Assembly (NCBI RefSeq): GCF_902506345.1
Contig: NZ_LR733413.1
Coordinates: forward strand, 2,069,892-2,133,891
DNA from: Flavobacterium sp. 9R
Lineage (GTDB): Bacteria; Bacteroidota; Bacteroidia; Flavobacteriales; Flavobacteriaceae
Direction of reading: 5' to 3'
DNA: 64,000 bases
Shown: one piece after another, positions 1 to 8,782 of the stretch
Layout: every line of letters begins with the position of its first letter
Position numbering within the stretch: position 1 is the stretch's first letter
Position numbers and translations under genes: made by a program
Notes under the pieces: generated by a model
Told to the model about the DNA's origin: nothing
Database searches by the model: none
What the model saw: the letters and a program-made list of their open reading frames with translations, nothing else

Positions 1-879
1 AAAAAAGGCTTTTTTGCCTAGTTTTACCAAGTCCATAATGGTGGTATAGCCTGAGCGACAAAGGACGTATTCACTTTCGTTAAAGGTTTGTTCTAACTGG
101 CGGGTATTCATAAAATTGTAAAAAGTTACGTCACCTACTGTTTCTTTAACTTGTGTCTTTTCGATAATTCCTTTGATGAAAACCACTTTGCCTTTGAAAC
201 GTTTTACCTCTTCGGTTAATTTCTCTTCTAGGATGCCTCTTTGGGGTTCAGGCCCCGAAAGAATAATCATCAAATCGTATAGTTTTGGGCTGTCTTTTTT
301 GTGTAAACGACTTAGTGGACCAATGTAACGCACTGGAAAATGTTTTCCGTTTAAGTGGCCCAAATCGCCTGTTAGGTTAGGTGTTCCAGCCACATCGGGG
401 ACCCAACATTGTTTGTATTTTTTAATGATGATTTGATGTAATTTGCTAGTAAACCAAGTAGTGTTTCCGGTCATTACATTCAATTGATGGGTGATAAAAA
501 CAGAGGGTATTTTGGCGCTAAACACACCTAATCTATTATCTGAAATGATTCCATCTATTTCGTATTTGGTTACCCATTTTTGAACTAATTTCTTCTCTTC
601 TCTTATGGCTTCGAGCATTCTAGGCAAACTTTGAATGAGTTTCCATTTGAAATTTTTGCCATTCTTGGCATATTCTATTTGGTAGGAGGGAAGTTGTAGG
701 GTTTGAATGTAAGGGAATTCTTTTTTTAACAATTCGAGTGCTATACCATCAGAGGCGATGATGGGCGTGAAATTGTTTTCTTGCAGCGCCTTTATAATTG
801 GAATGCAGCGTGTGGCGTGGCCTAAGCCCCAGTTTAATGGAGCGATGAGTATCGTTTTTGAGCTAGAATCCAAAGTCAT
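1..879 (-). CDS. MurG-like glycosyltransferase (partial, C-terminus beyond window)
   Basis: The reading frame stays open from an ATG at 877-879 to the left edge: 293 residues with no stop. The N-terminus contains ILIAPLNWGLGHATRCIPII, the nucleotide-sugar transferase signature of MurG-like (GT28/GT-B) enzymes with the Gly-rich loop and GHATR motif. The last residues visible (RSGYTTIMDLVKLGKKAFF) match the donor-binding CRSG-YTTIMD region of this family. It probably transfers a sugar to a lipid or surface glycan at the cytoplasmic face of the inner membrane. The acceptor cannot be deduced. No partner gene is visible because the gene runs off the window. Confidence 0.8.
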   Translation of the reverse strand, partial: MTLDSSSKTILIAPLNWGLGHATRCIPIIKALQENNFTPIIASDGIALELLKKEFPYIQTLQLPSYQIEYAKNGKNFKWKLIQSLPRMLEAIREEKKLVQKWVTKYEIDGIISDNRLGVFSAKIPSVFITHQLNVMTGNTTWFTSKLHQIIIKKYKQCWVPDVAGTPNLTGDLGHLNGKHFPVRYIGPLSRLHKKDSPKLYDLMIILSGPEPQRGILEEKLTEEVKRFKGKVVFIKGIIEKTQVKETVGDVTFYNFMNTRQLEQTFNESEYVLCRSGYTTIMDLVKLGKKAFF

Positions 880-984
880 TTCGCAATCAAAATTAAGAAT
901 TTATACGAAGGCAAGGTAGCAATACTCCTATTTTTTTAAGTTTAGGCAACATTACCAAAAGTTTAATTTAACAACTGTTTACAT

Positions 985-1016
985 AAAAAAAGGCTTTCTC
1001 CTAAAAGAAAGCCTTT
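985..1016 (-). terminator. Intrinsic terminator after the PBCV-domain gene
   Basis: A perfect 10-bp stem (AAAGGCTTTC at 989-998, GAAAGCCTTT at 1007-1016) with an 8-nt loop is followed on the minus strand by a U-run (plus-strand A-run 985-990). It lies 25 bp beyond the stop of the gene ending at 1041. Confidence 0.85.
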
Positions 1017-1040
1017 GAAATACTGTGTTTTACTAGAAAA

Positions 1041-1598
1041 CTAGTTTTCGATATAGGTTTTATTTCCGTTTTTGTTGATGTAGTATCTTCCGCCTCTTGG
1101 GCCAGTGTACACTTTTTTGCCGTTGTATTCACCCGTTACTTTGTCTGGTGTTTTTGGTGCTTTTTCGGTAGTTTCTTTGATTTTTACTTCGCCTGTTTTT
1201 TTGGAAGTTGTAGCTTCTTTTTTGGCTTTGGTGGTTTTTTCAGCTGCTGCTTTTTCTGATTTTGTTTTTTCTGCTTTGGCTGTTGCTTTGGCTTTTTTGG
1301 CTTCTTTTTCAGCGGTTTCTTTTTCGGCAGCGGCTTTTTTGGCGGCTATAGTTGCTTTTCTTTTCTCGTTAGCGGCTTGTTGCTTGGCAGCTTTTTCCTC
1401 AGCGGCTTTGGCTTCTGCTTCTTTTTTGGCGGCTATAGTTGCTTTTCTTTTTTCGTTGGCTGCTTTTTGTTTGGCTTCTTTTTCGGCAGCAGAAACTTCT
1501 GTTTTAGTTTTTGTGGTTTTCTTTTTTGTGGCTGTTTCTTGGGCGAAAATAGTGTTGGACGCGATAAACAAGAAACATAAAATCAGTATTCTTTTCAT
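1041..1598 (-). CDS. Secreted Lys/Ala/Glu-rich protein with C-terminal PBCV-type basic adaptor domain
   Basis: The 185-residue product starts with a signal peptide (MKRILILCFLFIASNTIFAQ). Residues about 25-140 are a low-complexity Lys/Ala/Glu region likely to form a long charged helix. It contains two copies of a 29-residue unit including AANEKRKATIAAKK, and the DNA repeat has the same 87-bp spacing (starts near 1341 and 1428). The C-terminus (GKKVYTGPRGGRYYINKNGN, then KTYIEN) matches the small PBCV-specific basic adaptor domain known from chlorella-virus proteins and many flavobacterial proteins. The domain call is by recall of that motif. Its function is unknown; an exported, nucleic-acid- or polyanion-binding protein is possible from its charge. 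It stands alone, with its own terminator. Confidence 0.75.
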   Translation of the reverse strand: MKRILILCFLFIASNTIFAQETATKKKTTKTKTEVSAAEKEAKQKAANEKRKATIAAKKEAEAKAAEEKAAKQQAANEKRKATIAAKKAAAEKETAEKEAKKAKATAKAEKTKSEKAAAEKTTKAKKEATTSKKTGEVKIKETTEKAPKTPDKVTGEYNGKKVYTGPRGGRYYINKNGNKTYIEN

Positions 1599-1715
1599 AG
1601 TTTTAGGTTTTTAAATTAATGGAATACTAAAACTACTAATTATTTTTGGGAATTGGATATAAAGTTCTAAAAATCTTAGTGTTACTGTTGGCAAGAATGC
1701 CTCATTTTTCCTTTT

Positions 1716-1792
1716 AGTCCTGATAGGAACGGCATCCTCTTGTCTTGTCCTTACAACAAGACAAGAGATATAGTGGATAGCAGGAACCCCTG
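1716..1792 (+). repeat. Intergenic structured element, family E, copy 1
   Basis: The conserved 5' flank AGTCCTGATAGGAACGGCAT and 3' flank ATAGTGGATAGCAGGA enclose a 12-bp perfect stem (CTCTTGTCTTGT 1737-1748, ACAAGACAAGAG 1756-1767). The flanks recur at 10476, 14138, 18769 and 44932 around stems of unrelated sequence. This resembles the structured intergenic RNA/DNA elements common in Flavobacterium, possibly the Rfam flavo-1 class. That assignment is from memory. Confidence 0.75.
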
Positions 1793-1868
1793 ATGACTGA
1801 AAAAGCCTTTTGTTGGCTCTCCTTCTATTTAATTTTTGCTAAATAATAACCGTAGACTGCAATTATTT

Positions 1869-2017
1869 TTAACCACATAGAAACATAGAATTTTTTAGTT
1901 TTTAAAAAGAACTCAATAGACGTTTTACTATTCACATAGTCAATCTATGTGAAAAATATAGCTATTTCTATAGGTTCTTAAATTATTGAAAGTAAATCTA
2001 TGTTTCTATGTGGTTAA
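1869..2017. repeat. 149-bp palindromic (MITE/REP-like) element
   Basis: The outer arms form a 21-bp perfect inverted repeat (1869-1889 and 1997-2017, beginning TTAACCACATAGAAACATAG). A second perfect 9-bp inverted repeat is nested at 1931-1953 (TTCACATAG / CTATGTGAA). Between them is an imperfect pair, AAGAACTCAATAG and CTATAGGTTCTT. The interval has no open frame and could fold as one long hairpin or cruciform. The TTAA termini and nested symmetry suggest a small non-autonomous mobile element or a REP-type sequence. Confidence 0.75.
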
Positions 2018-2075
2018 TTTTTTATTATATTTTGAATTTCACCTAACGGTTTTAATAATACTATTTCAATTCTGA

Positions 2076-5000
2076 TTAAAAATAAGCTCTTAACTGCACA
2101 TTGCCGGTGTGAATGGCTGGACTGGTTTCGCTTTTTCGGCCTTGGTAGTTGAAATTAATGTCGAGAAATTGGGTGATGTTTTTTTGCAATAATACACGCC
2201 AAGTAAGGTTTTGACCGGTTTGTAAGCCTTCGAGCATTTGGAAACCTACGGCCGACTGTGCATTGCCATCGAATTGATTTTGATAAAAAGAGAGTTCGCC
2301 GTTGAGGGTGAATTTGGCATTGCGCGCATAACTAAATGCGGTTCCCAATCGGTTTTGTTGCAAGGTTTCGGCTTGTGCGAGTTGGTTTTCTTTGTGTTGA
2401 AATTCGTAAAACAATTCCCAACTGGCGTTTTTAGAAAATAAATAGCTGATTTTTGGAGCGATTTGATAGCCTTTGATGTCGAAATTTTTCTCAGCATAAT
2501 TTTCGGAAACCACGGCGGTAGCCAATGTTTTGGTAAAGAAGTTCAGCAGCCAACTTTTTTGAAACAAATGTTGGTATTGTAATTGGTGTGAGGCATTGCT
2601 GTTTTCCTGTGAGCCATTGGACAATAAACTCTTGGATTTGTTTTGCAAATAGGTGTAAGTGACCGAGTGTTTTTGTTTGCCTCGATTGAAAAATAAACTG
2701 TTTCTGAAGACGGAGTTGAGTCCCAAAACATCATCCTTCGGGCTTCCAAATGGATTCAAATCGAAGTTCCCGCCTTCGTTTTTAATTTTTCGGTCCATAA
2801 TAAACGAGGTTTGGTTGTAGAAATAGGAGGCTATTTTTTTGATTCCTTTTTCGTTTTGCCATTGGTTTGGGTTAATGATTAGGGATTGCGAAAACTTATT
2901 TTGATGGGTTTTGATAAAGATTTGGTTGGGCAAAAACACACGAATGTATTTGGCCAAATCGGGATAAGGCGCAATCTCGAATTCTTGTAATTCTTGAATG
3001 CCGTTGCCGTTGTAATCGTTCCAAGCATAGACACCTTGCCCCGCATTGACTTCTAAAAAAGTGAATTCTTGTTGGGCAATCGAACCCGAATTGGTTTCAT
3101 AGGCCGTGGTGCTTTGTACCAATTGTTTCCAAAAACGGTCGTTGTAGACCACTCTCGAATTGAGTGACGGTTCTTTTTGGGCTGAATTATTGGTGTATTC
3201 TAGGACACGATAATTAGCAAAAACAGACAAATCGCTTTTGGCAGTTTGAAAAACTTTCGATTTTAAACTGAAGGTCTGCGAGTGGTTGACGCGTTGTAAG
3301 ACGCCATTTTGAATACTGTCGTTGACTCTTTGCAAATATCCCAAAGCGACAAAGACTTTGGTACTATCGCCGCGACCCGCAAATCCTCCTATCTCTGAAA
3401 AACGCTGACTGATGGGAGTGAACGTTTGGGTACTTTTGATTTTTTCTTGGTTGTCTTCTAAACGGAAGGTTGCTCCCACCCAATTTTTCTTTTTGTGAAA
3501 ACGGACTTGCGTTTGTTGGCGAATAAAATTAGAAGTGCTCAATAAATTATCGCTTTTGAGTACGCTAGTCTGGTTTTGAAAACGCCAATTCGGAAGCTGG
3601 AAGTGCGCCATTATGCGGTGTTTTTGCCCAGAAAAAGAATCGGTAAAATCTAATTTTTCCAGTTGATAAGACGCATTGCCTTTTAACGCTCCTTTGTAGT
3701 TTGGGTTCCATTCGCTTTGGATTCCTGCAGTCCAAAAGCTTTGGTTACCAGTGGTTGTGGTACCCAAATTCCAATCTCGATTGAATTCGATGTTGAACAA
3801 GCGTTCAACCGTTTTGAAACTTTCGGCTATGTATTGGTAATTGCCTATGAAATCCAAATTCCATTTTCCGGTAAACAAGCGTTGTTTGGTGTTGAGTTTT
3901 GCGGCTAATCCTTTGTTTTGATTGTCATCAAGACTCGAAAACAAGTTTTGGTCGTTGTTGCTCACGCCAATTTCAAAATCAGTACTGCTTTTTTCATTTG
4001 GATGGTATTGCCCTAAAAAGGTGGCGATTTGTATTTTTTTGGGAGCAATGAGCGGAATTGTAGGCTCATATTCTCCTTGTAAAATCCCGTTGATGGGCGC
4101 TATGTATTCGTAAATTCGGCCAATGGCTCCAGCGTTTTTTAGAATATAATTTCCTTGATTTGGACCTATTTTGCTGAACCGAACATTGTACAAAACGGCT
4201 TGGTCATTGGTGGAAAATTCAAAGTATTCAATGCCATTGGCACTTTTTTTCTCGTACAAGATTTTGTTTTCAGAATACGAATCTTCATAGGCCGATGGCG
4301 CATTCATTTTGCTTGGGTCGTTGCCTGCATTTTGTAAAATGGCGACTTGTTCTTTGGACAAACTTTGCTGTACGGGTTGGTTTTTCAAGTCGCTTTCGGA
4401 ATACAAATAACTACCAAAACGCCAGTTTTTGTTCTCGTGCATTCCACCTCCATAGGCAACAATTCGGGTGTAATTTTGGTCTGTAAATTGGTATTCGACT
4501 ACAATCCGCATTTCGGAAGTGATGGTGAATAAAGGTGTAAAGACCAACTCACCCGCGTTGTAATCCATCACATAATCGTTGTTTTCACCACGTTTTAGCA
4601 AATTGCCATTGACATACACACGCTCTGAACCCGAAACAATCAATACGTAGGCTTCTTCATTATTGCCTTTGAGTTTATAAGGACCTTGATTGCCTTCTTG
4701 ACCAATAAACGCACTTCTGGCATATTGTCCTCGGACCAAACCAACAGCAGCCTCGATTTTGGTGTGTTTTTCGGTGTTGCCCCAATCGAATTGGGTGCTC
4801 AAACCCTGTACTTTTTTGTTGAAATTCATAAACTGAGACGTTCGATTTTCTAAAAACAAATCGCCTCCGCGGACTCTCCAATCTTTGCTGTACAATTCCA
4901 TAAAAATATTATCAAACTGATCCAGTCTTTGCGAATAGCCTCCGTCTTGTAGCGGAATATTGCTGTCTTGAATTGAGGCGCTAATACTGACTTTGTCAGA

Positions 5001-5525
5001 GAGTTTACCGCTGATTTGCAGATCCAAATTCGAGTTGAGCACCGCGTTTTGATTGTTGCCCACTGTCACCCCACGCGTGATGCTTCCAGAGGTATTGAGC
5101 CCATCAAAAGGCGTTGTTTTTTTGGGATTTGTCTCTGCCATTTGATATAAAGTACCCTTCAGCGCTTCGTTGTTGACCACTAAGCTGTCCGAGTAGACTT
5201 GATAGGTTTTCGTTAAAAAATCGGGATACTTTAGGTACTGAACCGTTAGTTCTTCGGTGGTAAGTTGCGAAAGGGAATGTAACAGCAAATAGCCTTTTTC
5301 AAAATTCACGCTGTAGTTTGTGGTGGGAAGTGTCTCTTTTTTGTCGGTTGTAATTTTAAAAAAACTCGGATTGATACTTGTTTTTTCTAACCAAATGGTA
5401 TCGGTAGTAACGCGGATTTTTTTAGTGCGATAGGACGATTGATTTTCCTGCGCGTAGACGCCAGAAAGCCAAAAGAAGACTCCAAGAAGCACAATTTTAT
5501 TCCACATAGCTACGATAACGTCCAA
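2076..5525 (-). CDS. Large outer-membrane beta-barrel-like protein, function unknown
   Basis: The 1149-residue product has a signal peptide. The in-frame ATG at 5507 (MWNKIVLLGVFFWLSGVYAQ) gives the cleaner signal sequence and is probably the true start. Residues about 150-260 carry GSITRGVTVGNNQ and LSDKVSISASIQDSNIPLQ, which resemble parts of SprA-like and other large Bacteroidota surface proteins. After about residue 550 the sequence alternates polar and aromatic residues, as in barrel strands, and it ends with an aromatic-rich C-terminus (NVQLRAYF). A calcium-loop-like stretch (AWNDYNGNGIQELQEFEIA) is seen near residue 840. No family with a known function was recognised. It is a single-gene unit. 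Confidence 0.6.
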   Translation of the reverse strand: MDVIVAMWNKIVLLGVFFWLSGVYAQENQSSYRTKKIRVTTDTIWLEKTSINPSFFKITTDKKETLPTTNYSVNFEKGYLLLHSLSQLTTEELTVQYLKYPDFLTKTYQVYSDSLVVNNEALKGTLYQMAETNPKKTTPFDGLNTSGSITRGVTVGNNQNAVLNSNLDLQISGKLSDKVSISASIQDSNIPLQDGGYSQRLDQFDNIFMELYSKDWRVRGGDLFLENRTSQFMNFNKKVQGLSTQFDWGNTEKHTKIEAAVGLVRGQYARSAFIGQEGNQGPYKLKGNNEEAYVLIVSGSERVYVNGNLLKRGENNDYVMDYNAGELVFTPLFTITSEMRIVVEYQFTDQNYTRIVAYGGGMHENKNWRFGSYLYSESDLKNQPVQQSLSKEQVAILQNAGNDPSKMNAPSAYEDSYSENKILYEKKSANGIEYFEFSTNDQAVLYNVRFSKIGPNQGNYILKNAGAIGRIYEYIAPINGILQGEYEPTIPLIAPKKIQIATFLGQYHPNEKSSTDFEIGVSNNDQNLFSSLDDNQNKGLAAKLNTKQRLFTGKWNLDFIGNYQYIAESFKTVERLFNIEFNRDWNLGTTTTGNQSFWTAGIQSEWNPNYKGALKGNASYQLEKLDFTDSFSGQKHRIMAHFQLPNWRFQNQTSVLKSDNLLSTSNFIRQQTQVRFHKKKNWVGATFRLEDNQEKIKSTQTFTPISQRFSEIGGFAGRGDSTKVFVALGYLQRVNDSIQNGVLQRVNHSQTFSLKSKVFQTAKSDLSVFANYRVLEYTNNSAQKEPSLNSRVVYNDRFWKQLVQSTTAYETNSGSIAQQEFTFLEVNAGQGVYAWNDYNGNGIQELQEFEIAPYPDLAKYIRVFLPNQIFIKTHQNKFSQSLIINPNQWQNEKGIKKIASYFYNQTSFIMDRKIKNEGGNFDLNPFGSPKDDVLGLNSVFRNSLFFNRGKQKHSVTYTYLQNKSKSLLSNGSQENSNASHQLQYQHLFQKSWLLNFFTKTLATAVVSENYAEKNFDIKGYQIAPKISYLFSKNASWELFYEFQHKENQLAQAETLQQNRLGTAFSYARNAKFTLNGELSFYQNQFDGNAQSAVGFQMLEGLQTGQNLTWRVLLQKNITQFLDINFNYQGRKSETSPAIHTGNVQLRAYF

Positions 5526-5540
5526 TGTTCAAAAGTAGTA

Positions 5541-5590
5541 TTTAATAGTGAATGGCAGTTAGTAATTAGTGAATAGTGCTTCGTAATTAG
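5541..5590. repeat. Degenerate phrase-like repeat
   Basis: The interval contains imperfect reiterations of TTAGTAATTAG / TAGTGAATAGTG. Similar phrases occur near 10631-10684, 27815-27840 and 43440-43463, always between genes. Confidence 0.4.
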
Positions 5591-5799
5591 ATAGATTTTG
5601 GTAGTGAAGAATTATAATTAGATTGGTGAATTAAGGTTGAAGAGTACTGTTCTTTCGATTTTTGAGCTTGGATTTGTAGGAATTAATGGTATATTTGGTT
5701 AGCAAATAAAGTTTGTTAAGCTAAAATTCTAATCTAGCATCATAATTTGAATCTTGAAATTGAATGAGATGCAAAAAATAATTTCATCCAATAATAGTT

Positions 5800-6270
5800 A
5801 TGAAAAAAATATTTCCTATTCTAATTGTCGTATTGATTACTACGGGCTTTATAAGTAATTCTGATAAAGTTGATTTAAAAACTTTTGCTGAAGAAGCAAT
5901 GAATAAATCTAAAATTGGTGCTAATCCTACAATTGTAATTACCGAATATTCAGCCAAAATTTATTCAAAAATTGATTTGAAACATTCTGTTTTTAGAAAT
6001 TTAAAAAGAGAAGGTTTGTTTATTATAAATAAGAATTCTGATTTGTTGGAAGAATTGTATGGTGAAGAAACTAAAAGAAATGGAGCAATTGTTTATATGA
6101 ATGCTCATAATCCTAAGCCAAATTTGAAACAATTGAGAATAGTTTTGAACGGTAAAGAAATTCCCAAATCTGTTTCAGATACTTTAAAATTAAATAACAT
6201 TCAAGGTTTTGTTTGCCTTAAGAAAAGAGATACAGAAAAGTACATCGGCTATATTAATACACTGGATTAG
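5800..6270 (+). CDS. Secreted protein of unknown function
   Basis: The 156-residue product has an N-terminal hydrophobic signal segment (MKKIFPILIVVLITTGFIS). The rest is soluble and contains no motif I recognise. The C-terminal half (QLRIVLNGKEIPKS) weakly recalls the NG(K/R)EI phrases of TonB-plug or carboxypeptidase-regulatory-like proteins, but that is not enough to assign a family. It ends 28 bp before the CPBP protease gene and may share its transcript. Confidence 0.65.
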   Translation: MKKIFPILIVVLITTGFISNSDKVDLKTFAEEAMNKSKIGANPTIVITEYSAKIYSKIDLKHSVFRNLKREGLFIINKNSDLLEELYGEETKRNGAIVYMNAHNPKPNLKQLRIVLNGKEIPKSVSDTLKLNNIQGFVCLKKRDTEKYIGYINTLD

Positions 6271-6298
6271 TTTCAAAACGAACTCATTAAACCATTTT

Positions 6299-7000
6299 AT
6301 GTTTTTCAATTTATTTACTGTTTTTAATCCTTCTGAAGAAAGTTACGAGTCTTATGATTGGAAGGCAAAAATCAAAAACCTTTTGTTGTCTTATTGCTAT
6401 ATGTATTTAGCAATCATACTAAGTGCTATTTTTTTGCTAAGACCACTAGACTATTTAGTTACCGACATATTGGGTTTTCCCTCTATAATGGAGGCAATAG
6501 GAAAATCTAGTGATAGGATTGCTACTATTTCTTTTTGGTTTGTTGTCATAATAATACCAATAATCGAAGAGATTTTATTTCGCCTTTTTTTGAATTTCAA
6601 GAAAAAGGAAATTTGCCTTAGTGTATTTTTTATGTTGCTGTTGGCATTAGGAATTCGGGTTACTAGTGATGCGTTGTTTTTGCTTTCTACTTGGGTAAAG
6701 GTTGGAATTTCGCTTTCGGTTGTTGTAGTGCTGTATTTTTTTGTAATTGACAACATCAAGTTTTCAATTCGTTTACAAAGAAGCCTAACGATAGTTTCAA
6801 TAATAACATTTGGTCTGATGCATATTGATAACTTAGAAAAGATATATTATTCTTTACTATTGATTTACCCATTCTTTGTTCTTCCACAAATGTTGATTGG
6901 TTATTTTGCTACTAATTTGAGATTGAAACAAGGTTTTGTATGGGGATTACTGCTGCATAGTATGACTAATTTGACTTTTTTTCTGCTGCATAAAATATAA
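6299..7000 (+). CDS. CPBP (CAAX/Rce1-like) family intramembrane metalloprotease
   Basis: The 233-residue product is mostly hydrophobic with six to eight predicted membrane helices. The three family motifs are present: EExxxR (E90, E91, R95 in IIEEILFR), FxxxH (F171 to H175 in FGLMH) and HxxxN (H220, N224 in HSMTN). These line the active site of the type II CAAX prenyl endopeptidase/bacteriocin-processing family. The frame is open upstream to 6209, but ATG 6299 lies just after the previous gene's stop and starts a plausible cytoplasmic N-terminus, so it is preferred. The substrate is unknown. It is followed after 4 bp by DUF2200, so the two are probably co-transcribed. Confidence 0.85.
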   Translation: MFFNLFTVFNPSEESYESYDWKAKIKNLLLSYCYMYLAIILSAIFLLRPLDYLVTDILGFPSIMEAIGKSSDRIATISFWFVVIIIPIIEEILFRLFLNFKKKEICLSVFFMLLLALGIRVTSDALFLLSTWVKVGISLSVVVVLYFFVIDNIKFSIRLQRSLTIVSIITFGLMHIDNLEKIYYSLLLIYPFFVLPQMLIGYFATNLRLKQGFVWGLLLHSMTNLTFFLLHKI

Positions 7001-7004
7001 TACT

Positions 7005-7367
7005 ATGGCACATCCTAAAAATTATGAACGCGTTTTTGCAATGACTTTTGCGAGTGTTTATCCGCATTATTTAGCCAAAGTCCTCAAAAAAAATCACACC
7101 CAAGAAGAACTTGATACCATTATTTGTTGGCTAACAAGGTATACACCACAAGCCTTGCAGCATCAAATGGAAACGAAAGTAGATTTTGAAACTTTTTTTG
7201 CCCAAGCACCTCAATTGCACCCGAACGCTAGCCAAATTACTGGAGTGATTTGTGGCTATCGTGTTGAAGACATCGAACACCCGTTGATGCAGAAAATTCG
7301 CTATTTAGATAAATTGGTCGATGAGTTGGCCAATGGAAAAGCTATGGAGAAGATTTTGAGGAGTTAG
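7005..7367 (+). CDS. DUF2200 family protein
   Basis: This 120-residue cytoplasmic protein matches the DUF2200 pattern: [15 protein letters not shown], then [26 protein letters not shown], and the C-terminal [20 protein letters not shown]. The length is normal for the family. Its biochemical function is unknown. It lies 4 bp after the CPBP protease and ends before a shared bidirectional terminator. Confidence 0.85.
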   Translation: MAHPKNYERVFAMTFASVYPHYLAKVLKKNHTQEELDTIICWLTRYTPQALQHQMETKVDFETFFAQAPQLHPNASQITGVICGYRVEDIEHPLMQKIRYLDKLVDELANGKAMEKILRS

Positions 7368-7412
7368 CAAGCGAACTGTTTTAGTAATTAATGCGATTTA
7401 TTTTCAATAAAA

Positions 7413-7447
7413 AAAGACCATTTTAAAATAATTTCAAAATGGTCTTT
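7413..7447. terminator. Bidirectional intrinsic terminator
   Basis: A perfect 12-bp stem (AAAGACCATTTT 7413-7424, AAAATGGTCTTT 7436-7447) is flanked by A-run and T-run. It serves the converging DUF2200 (+) and aspartokinase (-) genes. Confidence 0.9.
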
Positions 7448-7454
7448 TTCGTTT

Positions 7455-8714
7455 TTATAAAGTCTCTTTGGTGATGATTTGCATCGTTTCACGACTGACT
7501 TGTTTGAGCAAGACAATCTTATTTTCTTCTACCAATTTAGCGGCTTGGTCGTTAAAATGACGAATGGTGTACAAGGTCACATCTTCGTTAAACTCTACTT
7601 TGAATTTCTTAGAGAGTTTAGCATTCAATTCCCCGAAATTCCCGAATTTGTCTTCCACGCAAACCGAGAAACTAATCGCCGAGTTTTGAATCAAGTTCAC
7701 TTTGATTTTGTACTTATGGAACAAAGCAAAGATTTCACTAATGTTTTCCTCCATAATGAAAGAAAAATCAATAGACGAAAGTGAAATCATCAACTGATTG
7801 CGTTTTACGATAAAACAAGGCATTTTAGGCTCCAAGTCGGGACCTTTTGCAACAGCGGTTCCTTTTAATAATGGGTTTACAAATGATTTTACGAACAAAG
7901 GAATTTCCTTTTTCTGTAAAGGTTGTAAGGTTTTTGGGTGAATTACCGTGGCGCCGTAAAAAGCTAATTCAATCGCTTCACGATACGAAATCTGATTCAA
8001 CAAACTTGCATTTTCAAAATACCTTGGGTCGGCATTCATTACGCCAGGAACGTCTTTCCAAATCGTTACGCTTTCGGCGTTCAAGCAATAGGCAAAAATA
8101 GCCGCAGTATAATCCGATCCTTCTCTTCCTAAAGTGGTCGTAAAGTTATTTTCATCCGATCCCAAAAATCCCTGAGTGATGTTTAGGCTTTTTGATTTAA
8201 TAGTTTTGGTAATGTTCTTTTTAGTTTGATCCCAATCTACTTCGGCATCACGATAGTTGGAGTTGGTTTTTACCAAATTGCGTACATCTACCCATTGCGT
8301 TTCTATGCCCATAAAGCTCATAAAATGACTCAAAATAGTAGTCGAAATCAATTCTCCAAAACTCACGATTTGATCGTACACAAAATTGTAATTCGGCGAT
8401 TTGTTGTGTGCTAAGAAATATTCTAAGTCGGCAAACTGAGCATTTACCGCTTCAAAAACGGGATGACTTTCATCTTCGAACAAATCCAAAACAATTTGGT
8501 TATGGTACTTTTTTACTTCTTGTACTGAAGAATTCAATTCAGCTGATTTATCAAAATAGTTCTTGATGACTTCTTCTAAAGCATTGGTGGTTTTTCCCAT
8601 TGCAGAAACCACTAATAATACATCTTCATACCCAACGGTTTTCAATACGTGGTGTACATTTTTTATTCCTTCGGCATCTTTAACAGATGCACCTCCAAAT
8701 TTAAATACTCTCAT
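7455..8714 (-). CDS. lysC: Aspartate kinase (monofunctional)
   Basis: The 419-residue enzyme phosphorylates aspartate, the first step toward lysine, threonine and methionine. The N-terminal KFGGASVKD is the kinase lysine/phosphate-binding signature. TTLGREGSDYTAA and VTIWKDVPGVMNADPR are the nucleotide- and aspartate-binding segments. The C-terminal about 120 residues have the ACT regulatory fold pattern (LISLSSIDFSFIMEENISEIF...VNLIQNSAISFSVCVED). There is no homoserine dehydrogenase extension. The gene symbol is by function, since paralogues such as thrA-type kinases occur in this group. It stands 68 bp downstream of the GNAT gene on the same strand. Confidence 0.9.
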   Translation of the reverse strand: MRVFKFGGASVKDAEGIKNVHHVLKTVGYEDVLLVVSAMGKTTNALEEVIKNYFDKSAELNSSVQEVKKYHNQIVLDLFEDESHPVFEAVNAQFADLEYFLAHNKSPNYNFVYDQIVSFGELISTTILSHFMSFMGIETQWVDVRNLVKTNSNYRDAEVDWDQTKKNITKTIKSKSLNITQGFLGSDENNFTTTLGREGSDYTAAIFAYCLNAESVTIWKDVPGVMNADPRYFENASLLNQISYREAIELAFYGATVIHPKTLQPLQKKEIPLFVKSFVNPLLKGTAVAKGPDLEPKMPCFIVKRNQLMISLSSIDFSFIMEENISEIFALFHKYKIKVNLIQNSAISFSVCVEDKFGNFGELNAKLSKKFKVEFNEDVTLYTIRHFNDQAAKLVEENKIVLLKQVSRETMQIITKETL

Positions 8715-8782
8715 TGTGTCAACTTAAATTGTAAAACAATCTCTTGCTTTTGTGTATTTGAGCCAAAAGACTTGCTTTAATG

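Larger units (their letters stand above)
1599..2075. other. Gene-free interval holding two repeat elements
   Basis: The 477-bp gap between two minus-strand genes contains a structured CCTGAT-type element (1716-1792) and a 149-bp palindromic element (1869-2017), listed separately. No convincing open frame was found in it. Confidence 0.7.

Noticed and set aside
1105..1614. Long plus-strand frame opposite the Lys/Ala-rich gene
   Set aside because: It is the antisense of a low-complexity Lys/Ala/Glu gene, giving a Phe/Leu/Ala-rich artefact; the minus-strand frame has signal peptide and a known domain.
6209..6298. Upstream extension of the CPBP protease
   Set aside because: It overlaps the preceding gene's end and would add 30 residues not typical for the family; ATG 6299 is preferred.
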